64,000 nt of DNA. Source: Salticus scenicus. Taxonomy: Eukaryota; Arthropoda; Arachnida; Araneae; Salticidae. Numbering within the stretch: the first letter of the stretch is position 1; the number at the start of each line of letters is the position of its first letter. Positions 11,704 to 24,719 of this stretch are shown in pieces. A program made the position numbers and the translations under genes. The stretch spans positions 157,356,034 through 157,420,033 of the forward strand of contig OZ005659.1 of assembly GCA_963930645.1 (NCBI GenBank), in the 5' to 3' direction. Below the pieces are notes generated by a model. That model made no database searches, was not told the DNA's origin, and was given only the letters and a program-made list of their open reading frames with translations.

Positions 11704-12310
11704 GTTGTTGAATTTAATATTTAAAAAAATATATCACTGCATACTCAGTATCAATTAATTTTTTACCCTATGTATTTTATTCTGCTCACGTATTAGATTT
11801 GAAGTTAATTTTAACAATTTAATTATTAACAATTAATACTACTAGAACACAATGATGGATTCAAATAACTATTTCAGTTTTAAAATGAGAGTAATAAAAC
11901 TAGTTGATAAATAATATAACTTTAAATTAACATCAATGAAGGTATTTACGATAAAAAATTAATTTAGCATAACAAATTGAAATTAATTTTAATTAGTTTT
12001 TTTTTAAATAATAGGAAATATTATCTAACACGATTATTGATATCTTAAAATTTACTTAACTAGTCTCTTACGTTGAATATAAATTTTTCTGGAAATTTCA
12101 GATTATTTACATTGTTATGAAAATTCAAAATATGTTACTAGTAAATAATTTGCATCTTCTAATTATGTTTCAGTAAATCTTTTGCATTCTGTTTATATTG
12201 CTTCTATGCAATAGCCTGAAACAAAAGCACTGTAGATAGAAAAAGTCTCTTTTTTAAATACTGGAACTCCAAACTTATTATTAAATCAATATAAATCTTA
12301 TATGTAGCAT
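11704..12310. other. AT-rich gap, no gene seen
   Basis: Low-complexity AT-rich sequence without recognisable repeats or frames. Confidence 0.45.
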
Positions 12311-12523
12311 ATGTCTTGATGCCAATTGACTACTCGAGTATCCTTGTCTTGTATGCAATGCCCTTAGTGGATGACTTTACAAGAGGTCCTAGCCCATATG
12401 TACGCGAAAACCCCACCGAAAACCGCGTAAAACAACGAACAGCTAGGCTGACCAGCCTGGGATTAAACCCGGCAGTTCTCGTCTACCAGCTTCGAGAATA
12501 GACCTCTCGACCATTGGCAGGGC
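12311..12523 (-). mobile_element. tRNA-derived SINE, diverged copy
   Basis: Read on the minus strand it matches the better preserved SINE at 42329-42564: a head with GGTCGAGAGGTCTATTC (A-box-like, about 12499-12517) and AAGCTGGTAGACGAGAACTG, a B-box-like GGGTTTAATCC (12460-12470), then TTTTCGCGTACATATGGGCT and CTAGGACC, and a 3' part with GTCAATTGGC. One B-box base is changed from the usual GGTTCGANTCC. Roughly 30% diverged from the 42 kb copy by eye, so an old insertion. Confidence 0.68.
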
Positions 12524-14013
12524 ATAGATGCTTAGGAAATTAGAAAAGTAATATAAGTGAAATGCCACCTAACGGAAATACATCATTTAGATGCAACAAT
12601 CAATAGGTATAAATATACACCATTCATAGATATCAATAAAACTTGCAAGTTATTTAAAAAAAAGGGAGTGTTTACATAATACTTGGCGTTATGTAATAAA
12701 ACCCATAGAGGACGTTTCACTAAGTAAATGTTCGATAATTAAGAAATAAAAAAATAATATTATCGAAATGTAGTATTATAAGTTAAACATTTTACAGGAT
12801 TAAAAACTGTGTCCTCAAAAATATTTATATAATATGCAAATGAGTAAAATTACCATAAATATGGAAATAATTTTTACTATTTAGTTTATGATTCTTTGGT
12901 GCACTATAAAAGAAACAAGATGCTGATTTTCAATAAATGAATTTTGCAAGTTTGGTTAAGCCCATTTATTATTCCTTAGTAATTAAAAGAATGATTCACA
13001 CTGTTACTTCGTAAGAAAAATTCTAGATCGTTCCTACGAAAATTGGGCCAAAATTTCCTAACATTTTCCCTTGAATATATCAGAAACCACCAAATTAGTT
13101 AATAGGAATTCTACTAAATTCCTGATATCAGGAACGTTTCATAGAGGAATACGCGTTATTCTCAAGAACCTGTTCCAAACTTTAAAAAAAAACAGGAACA
13201 TTTCTAATACATAACGTTACCTTTTATTTATTTATTTTATTTATTTTATTTATTTATTTATTTATTTTTTGGCAGCATAATGGTCTAAAATGCGTCACAT
13301 CAAGTAACCGATGAAATCGCTAAGAACAAAAGGAAAGTCCAACTACTTAAAGCAATTGTACCGAGTTAAATTTTGCTTGAAATTAAGAAAGCAGTAATCC
13401 TAATCAATCATTAATAATTAATGGATTATGGCACATTACGAATGTTAATGAAAGAATCAAAATCTGTAACACCACAAATGTGTGGGCACATGTTTTGAAT
13501 TTCGTTACTAACACTGAGAAAATGTGGAAAAATTTCATTTCTGAAATTATTACTGATTTTTTTCGACTACATGCGTATGCATATTTAATGATGTGACGCA
13601 TGCATACTGGGCACAGACTTGAAAATTGTAATTTGTCTTTGTTTTATGTGTATTTTGATTATAATAAACAATTATTATTGTAATATCTATAATCATATCT
13701 AATTATATCTGCATAAGTATTATATCATATGTAAGCCTGATTTCAATGGCATATGATAAATCATGTATTACGAAATGGTATCCCATACTTGCAGTTGTAT
13801 TTTGGTGTGTGATAGGATTTTATTTCAGCACCACCTAATACGCATTTCATGTATGGTCAAAAGCTGATTCAATAGTAAAGACATAGCTAAAATTTTGGAA
13901 AAAATTGTAAGAATGAAAGATAAAATTGCAAAATCATGTAGTATGCAGCTATTTGCTTATAATACTAATTCAATTCTTAACAGATTAATTAACCCAATCT
14001 TTGAATATGCCAC

Positions 14014-14054
<41 letters not shown>

Positions 14055-16009
14055 CTAATTAGTAATCTGAACTTTGCACTACCAGCGTATAAAATTTACA
14101 AGCATTGTAAGAATATGGAATTGCAAATCTAAAGAAAACATTTAAACACTTTTCCAGCTCTGAGGCATAATACATCAGTTATCTAAAATGTTGTGGATAG
14201 ACGAAATACTGATTTAGTGTCATTCTAAATGTTGATCGAGATTAGTAATCATAATACATTATATACAAAGATTAAATAAGTACTGCTTAATATACCTTTT
14301 TTTATACTGTTGAATTTTACATGGAGTTACATTGACTGGCTACTGGAATTGAACAATATCACAGTATAACGTATTACGTTTAATATTATTTATATTTGAA
14401 CTAAGATTTTTAAATACGTGGATATGTCAGTCGAAAACAACAACAACAACAACAACAAAAAAAAAAATCTATATATTTAATCGTGATTTGAAAAATCATA
14501 AACCAATAAAGAATTTGATATAGCAAGCATACAAAAATGCATTTGTATTAAAATTTCTTTATAATGTTTTTTTATTATTATTATTTATTATAATAATATT
14601 TTTATTTTAGCATAATTTGAAATGAAAACACAAAGTTTTTTATAATATTACATGTTATATTTAAATTAAGTATTTATTTTAAAATATTTTAAAAGAAAAA
14701 CTAGATACATTTATTATTTAAGAAGTGAAATAATTGTAATTCAGTATTATGCAAAAAATAATTCACAGTAATAGTAAAATTTAAATTTTCAAACAAATTA
14801 AAATACAAATAAATAAGTAAAGACAAAAAAAAAATCTTTTTAAACTCTTTATTAAGATATTTAACTTTATGTAAAAATTTGGAGATAATTTATAAATTAA
14901 TCTTAAAGCAGATGCAAAATAAAAATTCAAATAATAACCTAGAAATCCCATATTGTAATTTACTATTAAAATTTGGTTCTGAAAAATATGAAATTTTGCA
15001 ATTCAGTGAAGATTTGATTATTTTTGTACTGTAAAACGCTAATTTTAAAAATACAACACATTATGCATCCATTAAAGTATAAATTTTTCTGCTACCATTT
15101 TATATGATATTTAAAAAAAGTATTAACTACATTTTATACAGGATAAAAGTAAAATTTTTGCCAAGTTTTAAAGCACATCGACTCTTTATTTTGTTTATTA
15201 CACTCCGCATAATGCAAAGAATATAAGATTTATAGTAAATAATAAAATAAGCGTTTTCTTGAAAGATTTGGGATTCATAAAAAATTTGCTTATTTCACAG
15301 ATTTAGCATCAAACTTATTCATGAAATCTAATCTTAATTAGTTTTTACATGTTCCCAAACCTTGAATAAGAAATACATGAAATAATATTTTGAAATATTT
15401 TTACATAAACATTGATTGAAAAATATACAGACGTGACTAAAAATTTTAAGTTTCTCAAGCTCATTTATAATTCTTTTCAGGAAATTCTTAGAACATACAT
15501 TTCAAAAATAAAACGGAAAAATTTCTGAACTATAAAGTCACTAAAATAGCTCTTTTAAAAGTAAAGAAAGCTGTTGCAGTCGGAAAAAAAATAAATATTT
15601 GCAATTTTGCATTCATATTGCCTATACTTAAGAAGAAAAAGAAGAGACCTATTTTTGTTTTCAAAGTATAAATTTCTATAACAAAATGAATTTAATTTAG
15701 CACCAAAGGACCTTTTTACGCATTTTATATTTCCCAAATCCAAATTACCTAAATCCAAATAAAAAAGGAAAAGGAAAAGAATGAAAGCGTACTTATTTAT
15801 TTATTTGCATAAAATTGTTTTTCTTTTTAAATAAAACCTACCTTAATTGAACCTTAGATTGTTTTCAATAAACCTACTTGCTTTTTAATTTCGTCCTTGT
15901 ATTTACATATATTTTTGTATTTTTATATTGATGTATTTATTTTTATACTTTATTTGTAAATTAATTTGCTTTTTAATGCTTTGTATTAATTCAATTCGTT
16001 TGCTATAGG
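12524..16009. other. AT-rich gap with microsatellites
   Basis: No gene recognised. Holds (TTTA)n at about 13221-13268, (ATA)n at 14014-14054, (CAA)n at about 14436-14459 and several poly(A) runs. Short open frames have no recognisable similarity. Confidence 0.5.
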
Positions 16010-16150
16010 GTCTTGCTTTCATCTTTGAGAAGTCGGGGGCTAGAGACGTGTTTTTTGGCTAAGTAGCCCACGTTTCGTCAGACACATCCCATATTCCATT
16101 CCCTACATCAGGGGGCTCCCCTGAAGAAGACCCTCGTGTGTTTTGAAATT
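16010..16150 (+). other. Possible retroelement 3' end with hammerhead-like core
   Basis: A segment of higher GC stands out from its surroundings. It contains CCCACGTTTCGTC and, at about 16120-16148, CCTGAAGAAGACCCTCG followed by TGTGTTTTGAAATT. The order CTGAAGA - short stem - GAAA resembles the conserved core of hammerhead ribozymes found at the ends of Penelope-like elements and related retroposons. The stems are poor here, so this is at best a decayed relic. No associated reverse transcriptase is visible. Confidence 0.3.
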
Positions 16151-16282
16151 AATTTTCATTTATCCTCAGTTTTCTTATTTTTTATTTATTATGTTTTATA
16201 TTTCCTTTTGCTGTATTTGCGCATTGATATTTCTCCTTTCCAGTTTAATATAAAAAAATTAAATTTTATTTCTTCTAATATT

Positions 16283-16294
16283 TAAGATTTATCT

Positions 16295-16325
<31 letters not shown>

Positions 16326-16545
16326 GCTTAATTCGAGTTTTTTGAAGACTATGATCGATCTGTGAAAACTATGGCCAACTATCCTAGACTTATCCTATAT
16401 ATATATACGTGCTTGATTTGAGTTCTTTGAAGACTATGATCGATCTTTGAAAACTATGGCCAACTATCCTAGACTTATCCTATATGTATGTGTGTGTGTG
16501 TGTGTGTGTGTGCTTGATTCGAGTTCGACTTCTGCAGATTTGAAC
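16283..16545 (+). repeat. 85-bp tandem repeat joined to TA/TG microsatellites
   Basis: A unit starting TGCTT[A/G]ATT[C/T]GAGTT and containing GAAGACTATGATCGATCT and GGCCAACTATCCTAGACTTA begins at 16325 and again at 16410 (period 85 bp). A third unit start occurs at 16511 after a TG expansion and then diverges. Each unit boundary is a (TA)n or (TG)n run. Confidence 0.75.
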
Positions 16546-17577
16546 AACGCTAGTCGCTGATTTTAAACAATAGCCCTGTCATGCTAATAAAGCTAATTAA
16601 AAAATTCTTTTAATAACTATTACCACAAACATAAAAAATATGCTATTTACTGTTTTAAAATATTAAAATATTTGTAATTTCTTTTATTTTAATTATAAGC
16701 GAAGAATTGAAAAAAAAAAAATACAATAAAAATATTTTAAACATAAACATTATCAGCATATATAGTGACGCTCATCTCTGACTGAATCTGTCATGCTTAA
16801 AAAGGTTAAGATATTTCTTTGGACTCTGTCTGTGTGTGAACACAAGTTGCCACTTAGTTTTCCTACTTTAGTTAATTTAAATAAAATCTAATTGTCCAAT
16901 CGATAAGCTGTTTGATCTGAAGGATTCGGAAAAATCGTCCCTTTCATTTGGTACCTTATGTGTAATGCATTTTTGATAAAAAATTTTAAAATTAAATAAA
17001 ATATGAAAATAGACATAGCTTTAAAATAGACATATAAATTTTTAATTGTTGCCATTTTTTTTTCAGCATAAAATGAAATATGCTTTCACGTGGAAAAAAA
17101 AAAAAAAAAAAAAAAAAGGAATATTAAATATTAAATTTGCTCATGCATATAAAAAAATGACGTCTATAAAATAATAATAATAATTTTAAATTTTAAAGTT
17201 AATGAAGAGATAAATAAAGGGCGAAAATTTCGCGCGGGCTTACTAGCAAATGAATTATTTGAAGTGAGAAATAAATAAAATTAAATGATCATTTTTCGAC
17301 GGGCGCCTTAGTCGCCCTTTAACTAACTAGTTAATTATAAAGATTATTATAAATTTCTTTTTTTATTATTATTATACTGCATATCATGTTTCTAACTTTA
17401 AAAAAGGACTTTTAGAAAATCTTGTTACATAAGAGCATCTTTACATGAATGTATCAAAAGACAACTTTAAATCCAGCAAAAAGGCGTAAGATGTATTGAT
17501 TTAAATATATATTTTCATATGTTGGTATTTTCATCTCTCTTTCATTTGCTGAGTGTTGTAAAGGAATTAAGTTATTC

Positions 17578-17620
<43 letters not shown>

Positions 17621-18390
17621 TTTTTTAAATTATTTTAGCAGCTAGTTAATCGATGAATTACCTCTAAAAACAGAAAAAACACCCCCCCCCCATAAAGTTA
17701 CATATTTGATTAAATTATATCAATGCGATTTAAAAAAAATTTCTACTTTATTTTTCTCTATTTATTCAATTTCAAAAATGTAAATTGTATACATAGAAGA
17801 TAAAATTATACAATTATTTTTATTTTTTAATTAAGAAATCGCCCTTAATTATGCGTTAAATTTCTTGAAGTATATTCAGTCTTGCATTTAAATATAAATT
17901 CCATTTTATTATGGATAACAACAAATTTTTCTCAAATAAATAAATAAATGAGTGTAGTATTTTAATTAAAAGTTGCTTCCAAGCACAAATACTGTTATAT
18001 ATGCACATATTTACATACATGTATTAAAATAAATAAATAAATAAATTCATCTAGGAACTATAAAATGTATTACATTTATATAGAAATAGTTATTTTTTAT
18101 TTTATCATTTTAACAATTAGTTAATCAATAAATTGTCGAGAAAAACCGAAAAATAATTTTTTTATAATGAGATATTTTTTTTATTAAAGTAAATCTACAC
18201 GTTTTAATTAAATGTGAGTTATTTCTGATTATTCAAATTCAAAATTGTAGTCTCTATGCATAAAAAATAAAATTGATTTTTTTTTTTAATTAAGAAAAAG
18301 AGCTTAATTGTGCTTTAAACTTTTTGAAACATATTCAATTTTGAGGTATATCAAATATAAATTCCATTTTATTAAGAATAATAGCGCCTT

Positions 18391-18428
<38 letters not shown>

Positions 18429-20028
18429 AGCTATTGACTAAGAAACGCATAAAATTATAGTTAAAAATAATTCTGATCAAAGAAAGAAAGCGAAGTCTTT
18501 AGACGTGACTTGAAACTTAAAAAAAAAGATTCAAGTTTTCCATATTCTCGCCTTTACTCATTTATAATTCTTCACAAGAACATTTTAGAGGTCACACTTC
18601 AAAAATAAAACGGAAAATTCTCTCAACTGTGAATTCACTGAAATGGATTTTTTAAAAATAAAAAAAAGCTGTATTACTTTGAAGAAATAAATAAATAAAC
18701 TTTCATAATTTTGTATTCAGTTTACTTACGCTTTAAATTAAAAGAAAAACTTAACTTAAAAAACCATTCTGAAACTTCTTTTAATAATTATAATTACAAA
18801 CGGAATAATGAAGTTGGAATATAATGTTTTTGTTAGTGTTTTTTTTCTTATATTTGTTATAATTTTTATGTAAAAAATAAATTGAAGAATAAAGTATAAA
18901 TGCACGTTATACTCCTTATTAATAAACATGTTAATCTTACATACACAGTATAAAATATCTTGGAATTTCCTAAGATGACTAAATATTTTAATGAAAATTT
19001 AAGATTGCGTGCTTTTGAGATTACAAATCAGTAAGACTTATCCTTAATTTCCGCAAAATAAGAATTCATTGATAACCTTTGGTGCAAGGATAGCAAACAC
19101 CTGTTTTCCTGGGAAACAACTTGTACAATTTTGAGAAAAAAAAATTAAGATGAGTTATGATGACGAAGTGGTGGGATGAAGATATCTAAAGTAAGAAGTG
19201 GTCATGTACGTATCCAGGTTCGATCGTCGCTGTGAAGAATAAGAAACGATCTCTTTTTTTTCGTGAGAAAATCCATTATTCTTTATTCTATATAACCGCA
19301 TTAAGAATGAAGTGCATAATGTCTTATAAAATACTTATTGCGAATATAACAATAATGGACAGCTTTTTGAAGAGTTGAAAAGTTTATTTTTTTAAATGAC
19401 TTGAAGATCCCAAACAGAAAGGAAGCCATTTCCATTCATTAATATTTTTGAGAATCTTTTTTAAACGTGTTGTAAAAAAGCCAAATCTGTTTGGCTTCAA
19501 AAACTAATTTGGCTGAATTTTTTTTTAATTTTATGTATTATAAACCTAGTGGAGAAAAAAAAAGTTGGCCAATAATTAAATTACGCCATAGGATGTGATT
19601 CAATTATGTCAGATATCCAGAACTAGGCTGACCTCGCGAAATCTAATGATAAAAACATTAAAAGTAATTTTCAGCTGTTTCACAATACAACGGAATTTTT
19701 TTTTGTGCGTTATTTATTTATTTATTTTGGCTATTCGATTTGAATTGCCCTCATTTTTGGCAAAATTAGCTTTCAGTGTTAAACCGATAGCCCAAGAACG
19801 CGATGCTGCAATATATGGCAGATTTTTTCATTGATAGAACGACTTCTGGAAAAAAATGAAGTAATTGGATTTTTGAAATGATAATTTGATCAGAATTACC
19901 CCCATCTTGGGGAAAATAAACATTTATTGGTATCCCGAGCTTCCGCCTTGATCATAATACCACAGAATGTTAGTATTTTAGGAAAATATTTCAATGATTT
20001 TAATAAATAATTTAGTGTTAGATTATTT
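16546..20028. other. AT-rich gap with long simple repeats
   Basis: No gene recognised. Holds poly(A) at about 17094-17117 and 18395-18427, (TA)n at 17582-17616, a C-run near 17682-17690, and a short imperfect inverted repeat with AAAGGGCGA (about 17217) and TCGCCCTTT (about 17312) that may be a worn miniature element. Confidence 0.5.
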
Positions 20029-20133
20029 TTCTTTCCTTTCTTCCCTTTTTCTTTCTTTCTTTTTTCCTTCTTTCTTTCTTTTCTTTTCTTTCTTTTCTTT
20101 TCTGTTTTTTTTTTTTTTTTTTTTTTTTTTTTT
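20029..20133 (+). repeat. Polypyrimidine (CTTT)n tract
   Basis: About 100 bases almost entirely C and T on the plus strand, ending in a long poly(T) run. Lysine/arginine-rich open frames on the minus strand here are translations of this tract, not genes. Confidence 0.85.
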
Positions 20134-20380
20134 GACAATTGACGACTAGAACGAAGCGGAGAATGTTTGCGGGAAAAATCCGTGCTATGATTTGCTTATA
20201 CAACTACTATTTGTGGGTTCAATTACGGCTCTTATCGGTTAAGTGGCAGAAATTCGTCATCATGACGTCGAATGTCGCCGGTGAGACATATCGTCCATTC
20301 GATCTCATTTACTATCATCTGCAGAAAAATTAGTCTTTATTAAATGCATTGTGTTTTGTAAAAAAAAAAAAAAAAAAAAA
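20134..20380 (+). other. Balanced-GC segment ending in poly(A)
   Basis: A roughly 200-bp island of near 45% GC between a poly(T) tract and a poly(A) run (20359-20380), with TTTATTAAATGC just before the A tail. It contains GTCATCATGACGTCGAATGT. The arrangement could be a retroposed sequence or a worn SINE, but no tRNA boxes and no target duplication are clear. Confidence 0.3.
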
Positions 20381-20647
20381 ACTATCAACTTAATTATTAA
20401 TTTCTCATTTGCTTTTTATGATGAAAATGTGGTTTTCATCTCAAAATAACAAATCTCTAGTTTATATGTGCAACGTTTTTATTAATCAACATTGTTGTAT
20501 TTTAAATTTTAAATTACTATTCAGTTCCATGTTCCTAAATAAAAAGACTGATCTGTAAAAGGTAGGATTGAATTTCGTAAATGCTTATTAATATATTACG
20601 TTCACTTTGTTACCAAATCAACATTGATTTTCATTTATTCAAATTAA

Positions 20648-21258
20648 CCCTTTGGGTACATTTGACGAGTGAGACTCGTCATCTGCTTACTTGGGCGAAG
20701 TTACGGTGGACGAGTCTGACTCGTCATCTGAATTTAAGAAGCGGCCGTTGATGTTTGCGACACCCACGCCAGTGGTCGTTGATCGCAAACACTTTCCTGG
20801 CGTTTTTTATATCTTACAACCATACTTATATCATCAATATAAGTATTTACCAAATAAAATGTTTTACTTTTACATATTAACACTTTCGCTAATGCTGACG
20901 TAGATTCACATCATTTGAAAATCTGTAACTCCACCAGTGGGCATTTCTTTTGCAATTTGTGTTCTATTTTTCTCTTAACTATACATTCATTATTTGCAAT
21001 TTTACAATGAAATATACTATGGATACAAATACTTTGATTAGAAAGAATAAAATTATAATGCATATCCATTTGTAATATAAATGTGAATACAGACAATTGT
21101 GTTCTGAAATATTGAAACATGGGAGAATAACGCCCACAGGAGGACCTTATTGTCAAAAATTCAAAATCATGCTGTCGCGAAAGTGCTATTCCATACAGCG
21201 ACAAATTAAATCCGTCCCATGGGCATAAAAATCTTGAAATAATTCAGTACTCAAAGGG
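20648..21258. mobile_element. piggyBac-type MITE with TTAA flanks
   Basis: Bounded by TTAA at 20644-20647 and 21259-21262. Terminal inverted repeats are CCCTTTGGGTAC and, inverted at the right end, CCCTTTGAGTAC. The left end also carries two copies of a palindrome of the form GACGAGT..GACTCGTC (about 20663-20679 and 20709-20726). TTAA duplication plus CCC-starting ends are diagnostic of the piggyBac superfamily. No transposase is encoded; short frames inside are incidental. The ends differ from those of the piggyBac elements at 46-53 kb, so a different autonomous partner is implied. Confidence 0.82.
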
Positions 21259-21690
21259 TTAAAATACTGCATACATAATGCATGTCAAATATAAAAATAT
21301 ACTATTACTTTTTATTTGAGAAGACGCAATTTATTATTTATAAAAGAAAATTTATGAGAATTTAATCTTATTTATACAGAATAATCTGTGTTTTAAAGTA
21401 ACAGAAGGTTATATATATATACAAATCAGAGATAATTTAAATTTTTTTTAAGTATCTTAATATCGCTGTTGTACTTTTGTGATGCAATACTTTTTATCTT
21501 TAATGCATTATAAAATATATTATTAAAGTATCATTAAATTAAAAAGTTATATTTGAAACGATATTTTGTGTAATATTAGTGGAAATTATAAATTGCATTT
21601 CAAATTTATATTTATTTTAGTAATGAGTATATCGAAGAAATATATTTATATTTTTAAAGGAAAATATTTAAAAATAAGTTTATTTTGTTT

Positions 21691-22182
21691 GTTTGCGGCA
21701 CCCCTGCCAGTGGGCGTTGATTGCAAACACTTTCCTGGCATTTTTTATTATATCTTACAACCATACTTATATTATCAATATAAGTATATTCCAAATAAAA
21801 TGTATTACTTTTACATATTAACACTTTCGCGACCGTTGACGTAGATTCAAACCATTTGAAAATCTGTAACTCCACCAGTGGGCGTTTTTTTTGCAATTTG
21901 TATGCTATTTGTTTTTCTTAAATATATAATTAAAATTCACAGTTTTACAATGAAATATACTATGGATACAAATACTTTGATTAGAAAGAATAAAATTATA
22001 ATGTATATCCATTTTTAAAATTAATGTGAATGCAGAAAATTTTGTTCTGAAATATTGTAACATGGGAGAATAACGCCCACAGGCGGACCTTACTTTCAAA
22101 TATTCAAAATCATTCCATATAGCGACAAATTAAATCCGTCCCTTGGGCATAAAAATCTTCAAATAATTCAGTACTCAAAGGG
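21691..22182. mobile_element. piggyBac-type MITE, left end missing
   Basis: Highly similar to the element at 20648-21258 from GTTTGCGGCACCCCTGCCAG onward, in the same orientation, ending GTACTCAAAGGG followed by TTAA at 22183-22186. The first about 100 bp of the element, including the left inverted repeat and the GACGAGT palindromes, are absent. Two neighbouring copies 430 bp apart could reflect two insertions or a local duplication. Confidence 0.75.
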
Positions 22183-22186
22183 TTAA

Positions 22187-23431
22187 CTTGAAGAAAAAAA
22201 TAATTCTACCATTACTAAAGATTATAAAAGCAAAATATCTTAAAGTCGATTGCTTTAAAATTATTATTACTCTCCCTCAGATGGTTTAAATCGAATTTGT
22301 TAACTTTATAGGTAAAACTACTAATAATTTTGAATAAATTATTCCTATTTACATGCAAAATCAATTTCAAAATTGTACTCATGAAGAGTTCAACTGCTAT
22401 TTAACACAGTGTTTCACATCAGAATTAACCTTTTTTGCTATATATCCCGCCCCTTTTAAGAGACAGCACAGGATATAACCTCTCCGAGGGGAAATAATGG
22501 CATATCTATTGCCACAAGACACTGATTTATCTTCAGAAGTTATATCCTGCGTCGTCTTATGTTATTTATTTGTTTGAAAAGGAATGGAAATGATTATTTT
22601 GAAATGATTTTTGAAACATTCAAATCTGTCTCTCTAATATTTCAAGGAGTATCCTAATGCTATCCAAATTTTTTTCAGTATTATTAATTTAATTTTCATT
22701 TATAATAAACTCAAAATACACCGAGAAAAAAAATATACCGCCTTCCTCTAGAATGAATAAGTGGTCATTTTCTAAATCTCTAAACTAGAAATATAGATTT
22801 CCGAGCTATGCGTATAAAGTACGTCAATAAACGGAATAGACGAAATGATTTAGAATTTCTAGTTTACACATTTCTAGATGTGAAGCAATATTCTGAATAT
22901 TCTGAATCTTTTGAATTGCGAGAAATTCTCGCTTGATTTTCTATAATTGGGTGATAAACCGAGATTATAGTTGCTGAAACCCGTCTCTTGTAGTCTCTTT
23001 TATTTGCAGAGATTTTTAAATAACTCTGCCCTCGATAATGTAGGTAAGCGCTCTAGAATTCTAATAGAGGCTTCAAGAACTCGCTTTCCAAGGGGACTAA
23101 AATTTATAAGGATGACATAGAACTATTTTTTCTAGAGCCACAATTTAGATTCTAGATGTCAGTTCCAGAAATTTTTCTAAGTGTATGTGTTACTTTCTGT
23201 TAAACTGTACATACAGTTATTTAATTTGATTGCATATGTTGCTTGCCCCCCCCCCTCTCCCAATGGCAATAAAATAAAGTTCAAATTTTCTTACTCATTA
23301 ACTATACATATCACTATACAAAGAAAGATGCGCAGTACACACTACAAGTAAATTAAAATTACAAAAATCCTTGAAAAAGTTTGTTTTTTATTTTTTGCCT
23401 ATTATTGTTTATTTTAGTGTATATTTTTATT
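22187..23431. other. Gap with one short inverted repeat
   Basis: No gene seen. At 22462-22556 an imperfect inverted repeat (GACAGCACAGGATATAACCTC against its partner, four mismatches) spans 95 bp and may be a small foldback element. A C-run lies near 23248-23257. Confidence 0.45.
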
Positions 23432-23439
23432 CACATGAT

Positions 23440-23726
23440 CAGGGCCTGATTAAAGGGGAAGCACACATTATTTATACTTACACCGTTATTTTTTAACAAA
23501 TACTTTCCTTCTATAATAAACACAAAATTCTCATTAAAAATTATTTTAAAAGAATTCTTGTGTCTAATAACGGTGAGTAAATTGGATTGTTTTACACCGT
23601 TCATTTTTCATAAAAAATATTTCCACGTCAAAGCGTGGAATTTCTATGACATGAAGTAAAAAATAATTGTAAAAATATTCCTGTGTGAGCGGAGATAATG
23701 TGTGCTTCTCCCTTAATCAGGCTCTG
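23440..23726. mobile_element. hAT-type MITE with 8-bp duplication
   Basis: 287 bp with terminal inverted repeats starting CAGGGCCTGATTAAAGGGGA (left) and CAGAGCCTGATTAAGGGAGA (right, inverted), continuing into a shared AAGCACACATTAT. Flanked by CACATGAT (23432-23439) and CACATGAC (23727-23734), an 8-bp target duplication with one mismatch. CAG-starting ends with 8-bp duplications are typical of hAT transposons. No coding capacity. Confidence 0.87.
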
Positions 23727-23734
23727 CACATGAC

Positions 23735-24719
23735 AGAAGTATCAATTCAAGACATACCATTTCTTCTCCATTACCCGCTGTAATTAATCTTTTGCTTTTC
23801 ATTTGAAGAAATATAGAAATTAATTTTTTGGCCTTTGAACAATACTTCTGTTTTTGTGTATTTTATGGTATTAGTTTACAAATTTAATACTAATTTATCT
23901 TTATATTATATAGTTAAATAGAAGGCATTTTATATATTTTTTTCTAATTTTTTAAAAATAGTGTCATATCTGAATTTTATAAAAACATTTTAGCTCTTTT
24001 CATCTTCTGTAACTTTAGCCATTTCTAACAAATTAAGAAACAAAAATTTGAATAATAACCCGAACTGAAATAAAAATTCTGAGTAAAAGTGTATTTATAG
24101 TCATCCAATTTACAGTTCAGTGAAACTAAATATATGAACATATGTGTTAGAATGAACAATTTGAATTCAGAATGAAGTATACAATGAATTGTGAAAGTGC
24201 TCTTAAGAATTATTTTGACTTTTATTACTGAATTCGTAAGAGGATTTCTATGTATGTATTCATATTATTCAATTCTGTAATATTGAGAATTCTGATGATT
24301 GTTCTGAAGTATTCAAAATGGATCCGAGAGTGCATTTTATCATTATCATCAAGGGGAACCTCTTGGAATAAGATATATAATGTAAATATTTTTAGATTGT
24401 TGGACGCACTCTTTTGTAACTTTAGAATTCGTGCATTAAACCAAATTTCATTTTTAAAATGAATATGTTTGTTTAATATTTACAACAAGTTGCATTTATT
24501 TAGAATTTGAGAGATAAATTGCAGTTATTTAAAGGAATTATTCAAAAAAAAAATTTTTAAGAAAACATCTTTTAAAGTTTTTAAGAATTCGATGCTTGAA
24601 TCTGCCAGTTCAAAGTAAAACGAAATCAAAAAATAGTTCAACATCTTCTTTTTTTTTTTTTTTTCTTGTTCCTAGCAACGCTTATTAAATAATGAAGCAA
24701 TATTATTAAACAACTAATA
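23735..24719. other. AT-rich gap, no gene seen
   Basis: Nothing recognised apart from a poly(T) tract at about 24649-24664. A 70-residue open frame at 24250-24462 has no recognisable features. Confidence 0.45.

Noticed and set aside
12316..12501. 61-residue plus-strand open frame
   Set aside because: Antisense reading of the SINE at 12311-12523.
16283..16545. CRISPR-like array
   Set aside because: Only two or three unequal units joined by microsatellites, no constant repeat/unique spacer pattern, and the DNA is eukaryotic.
19896..20203. Lysine/arginine/glutamate-rich minus-strand proteins
   Set aside because: These are translations of the CTTT/poly(T) tract at 20029-20133 in several frames, with no biological signal.
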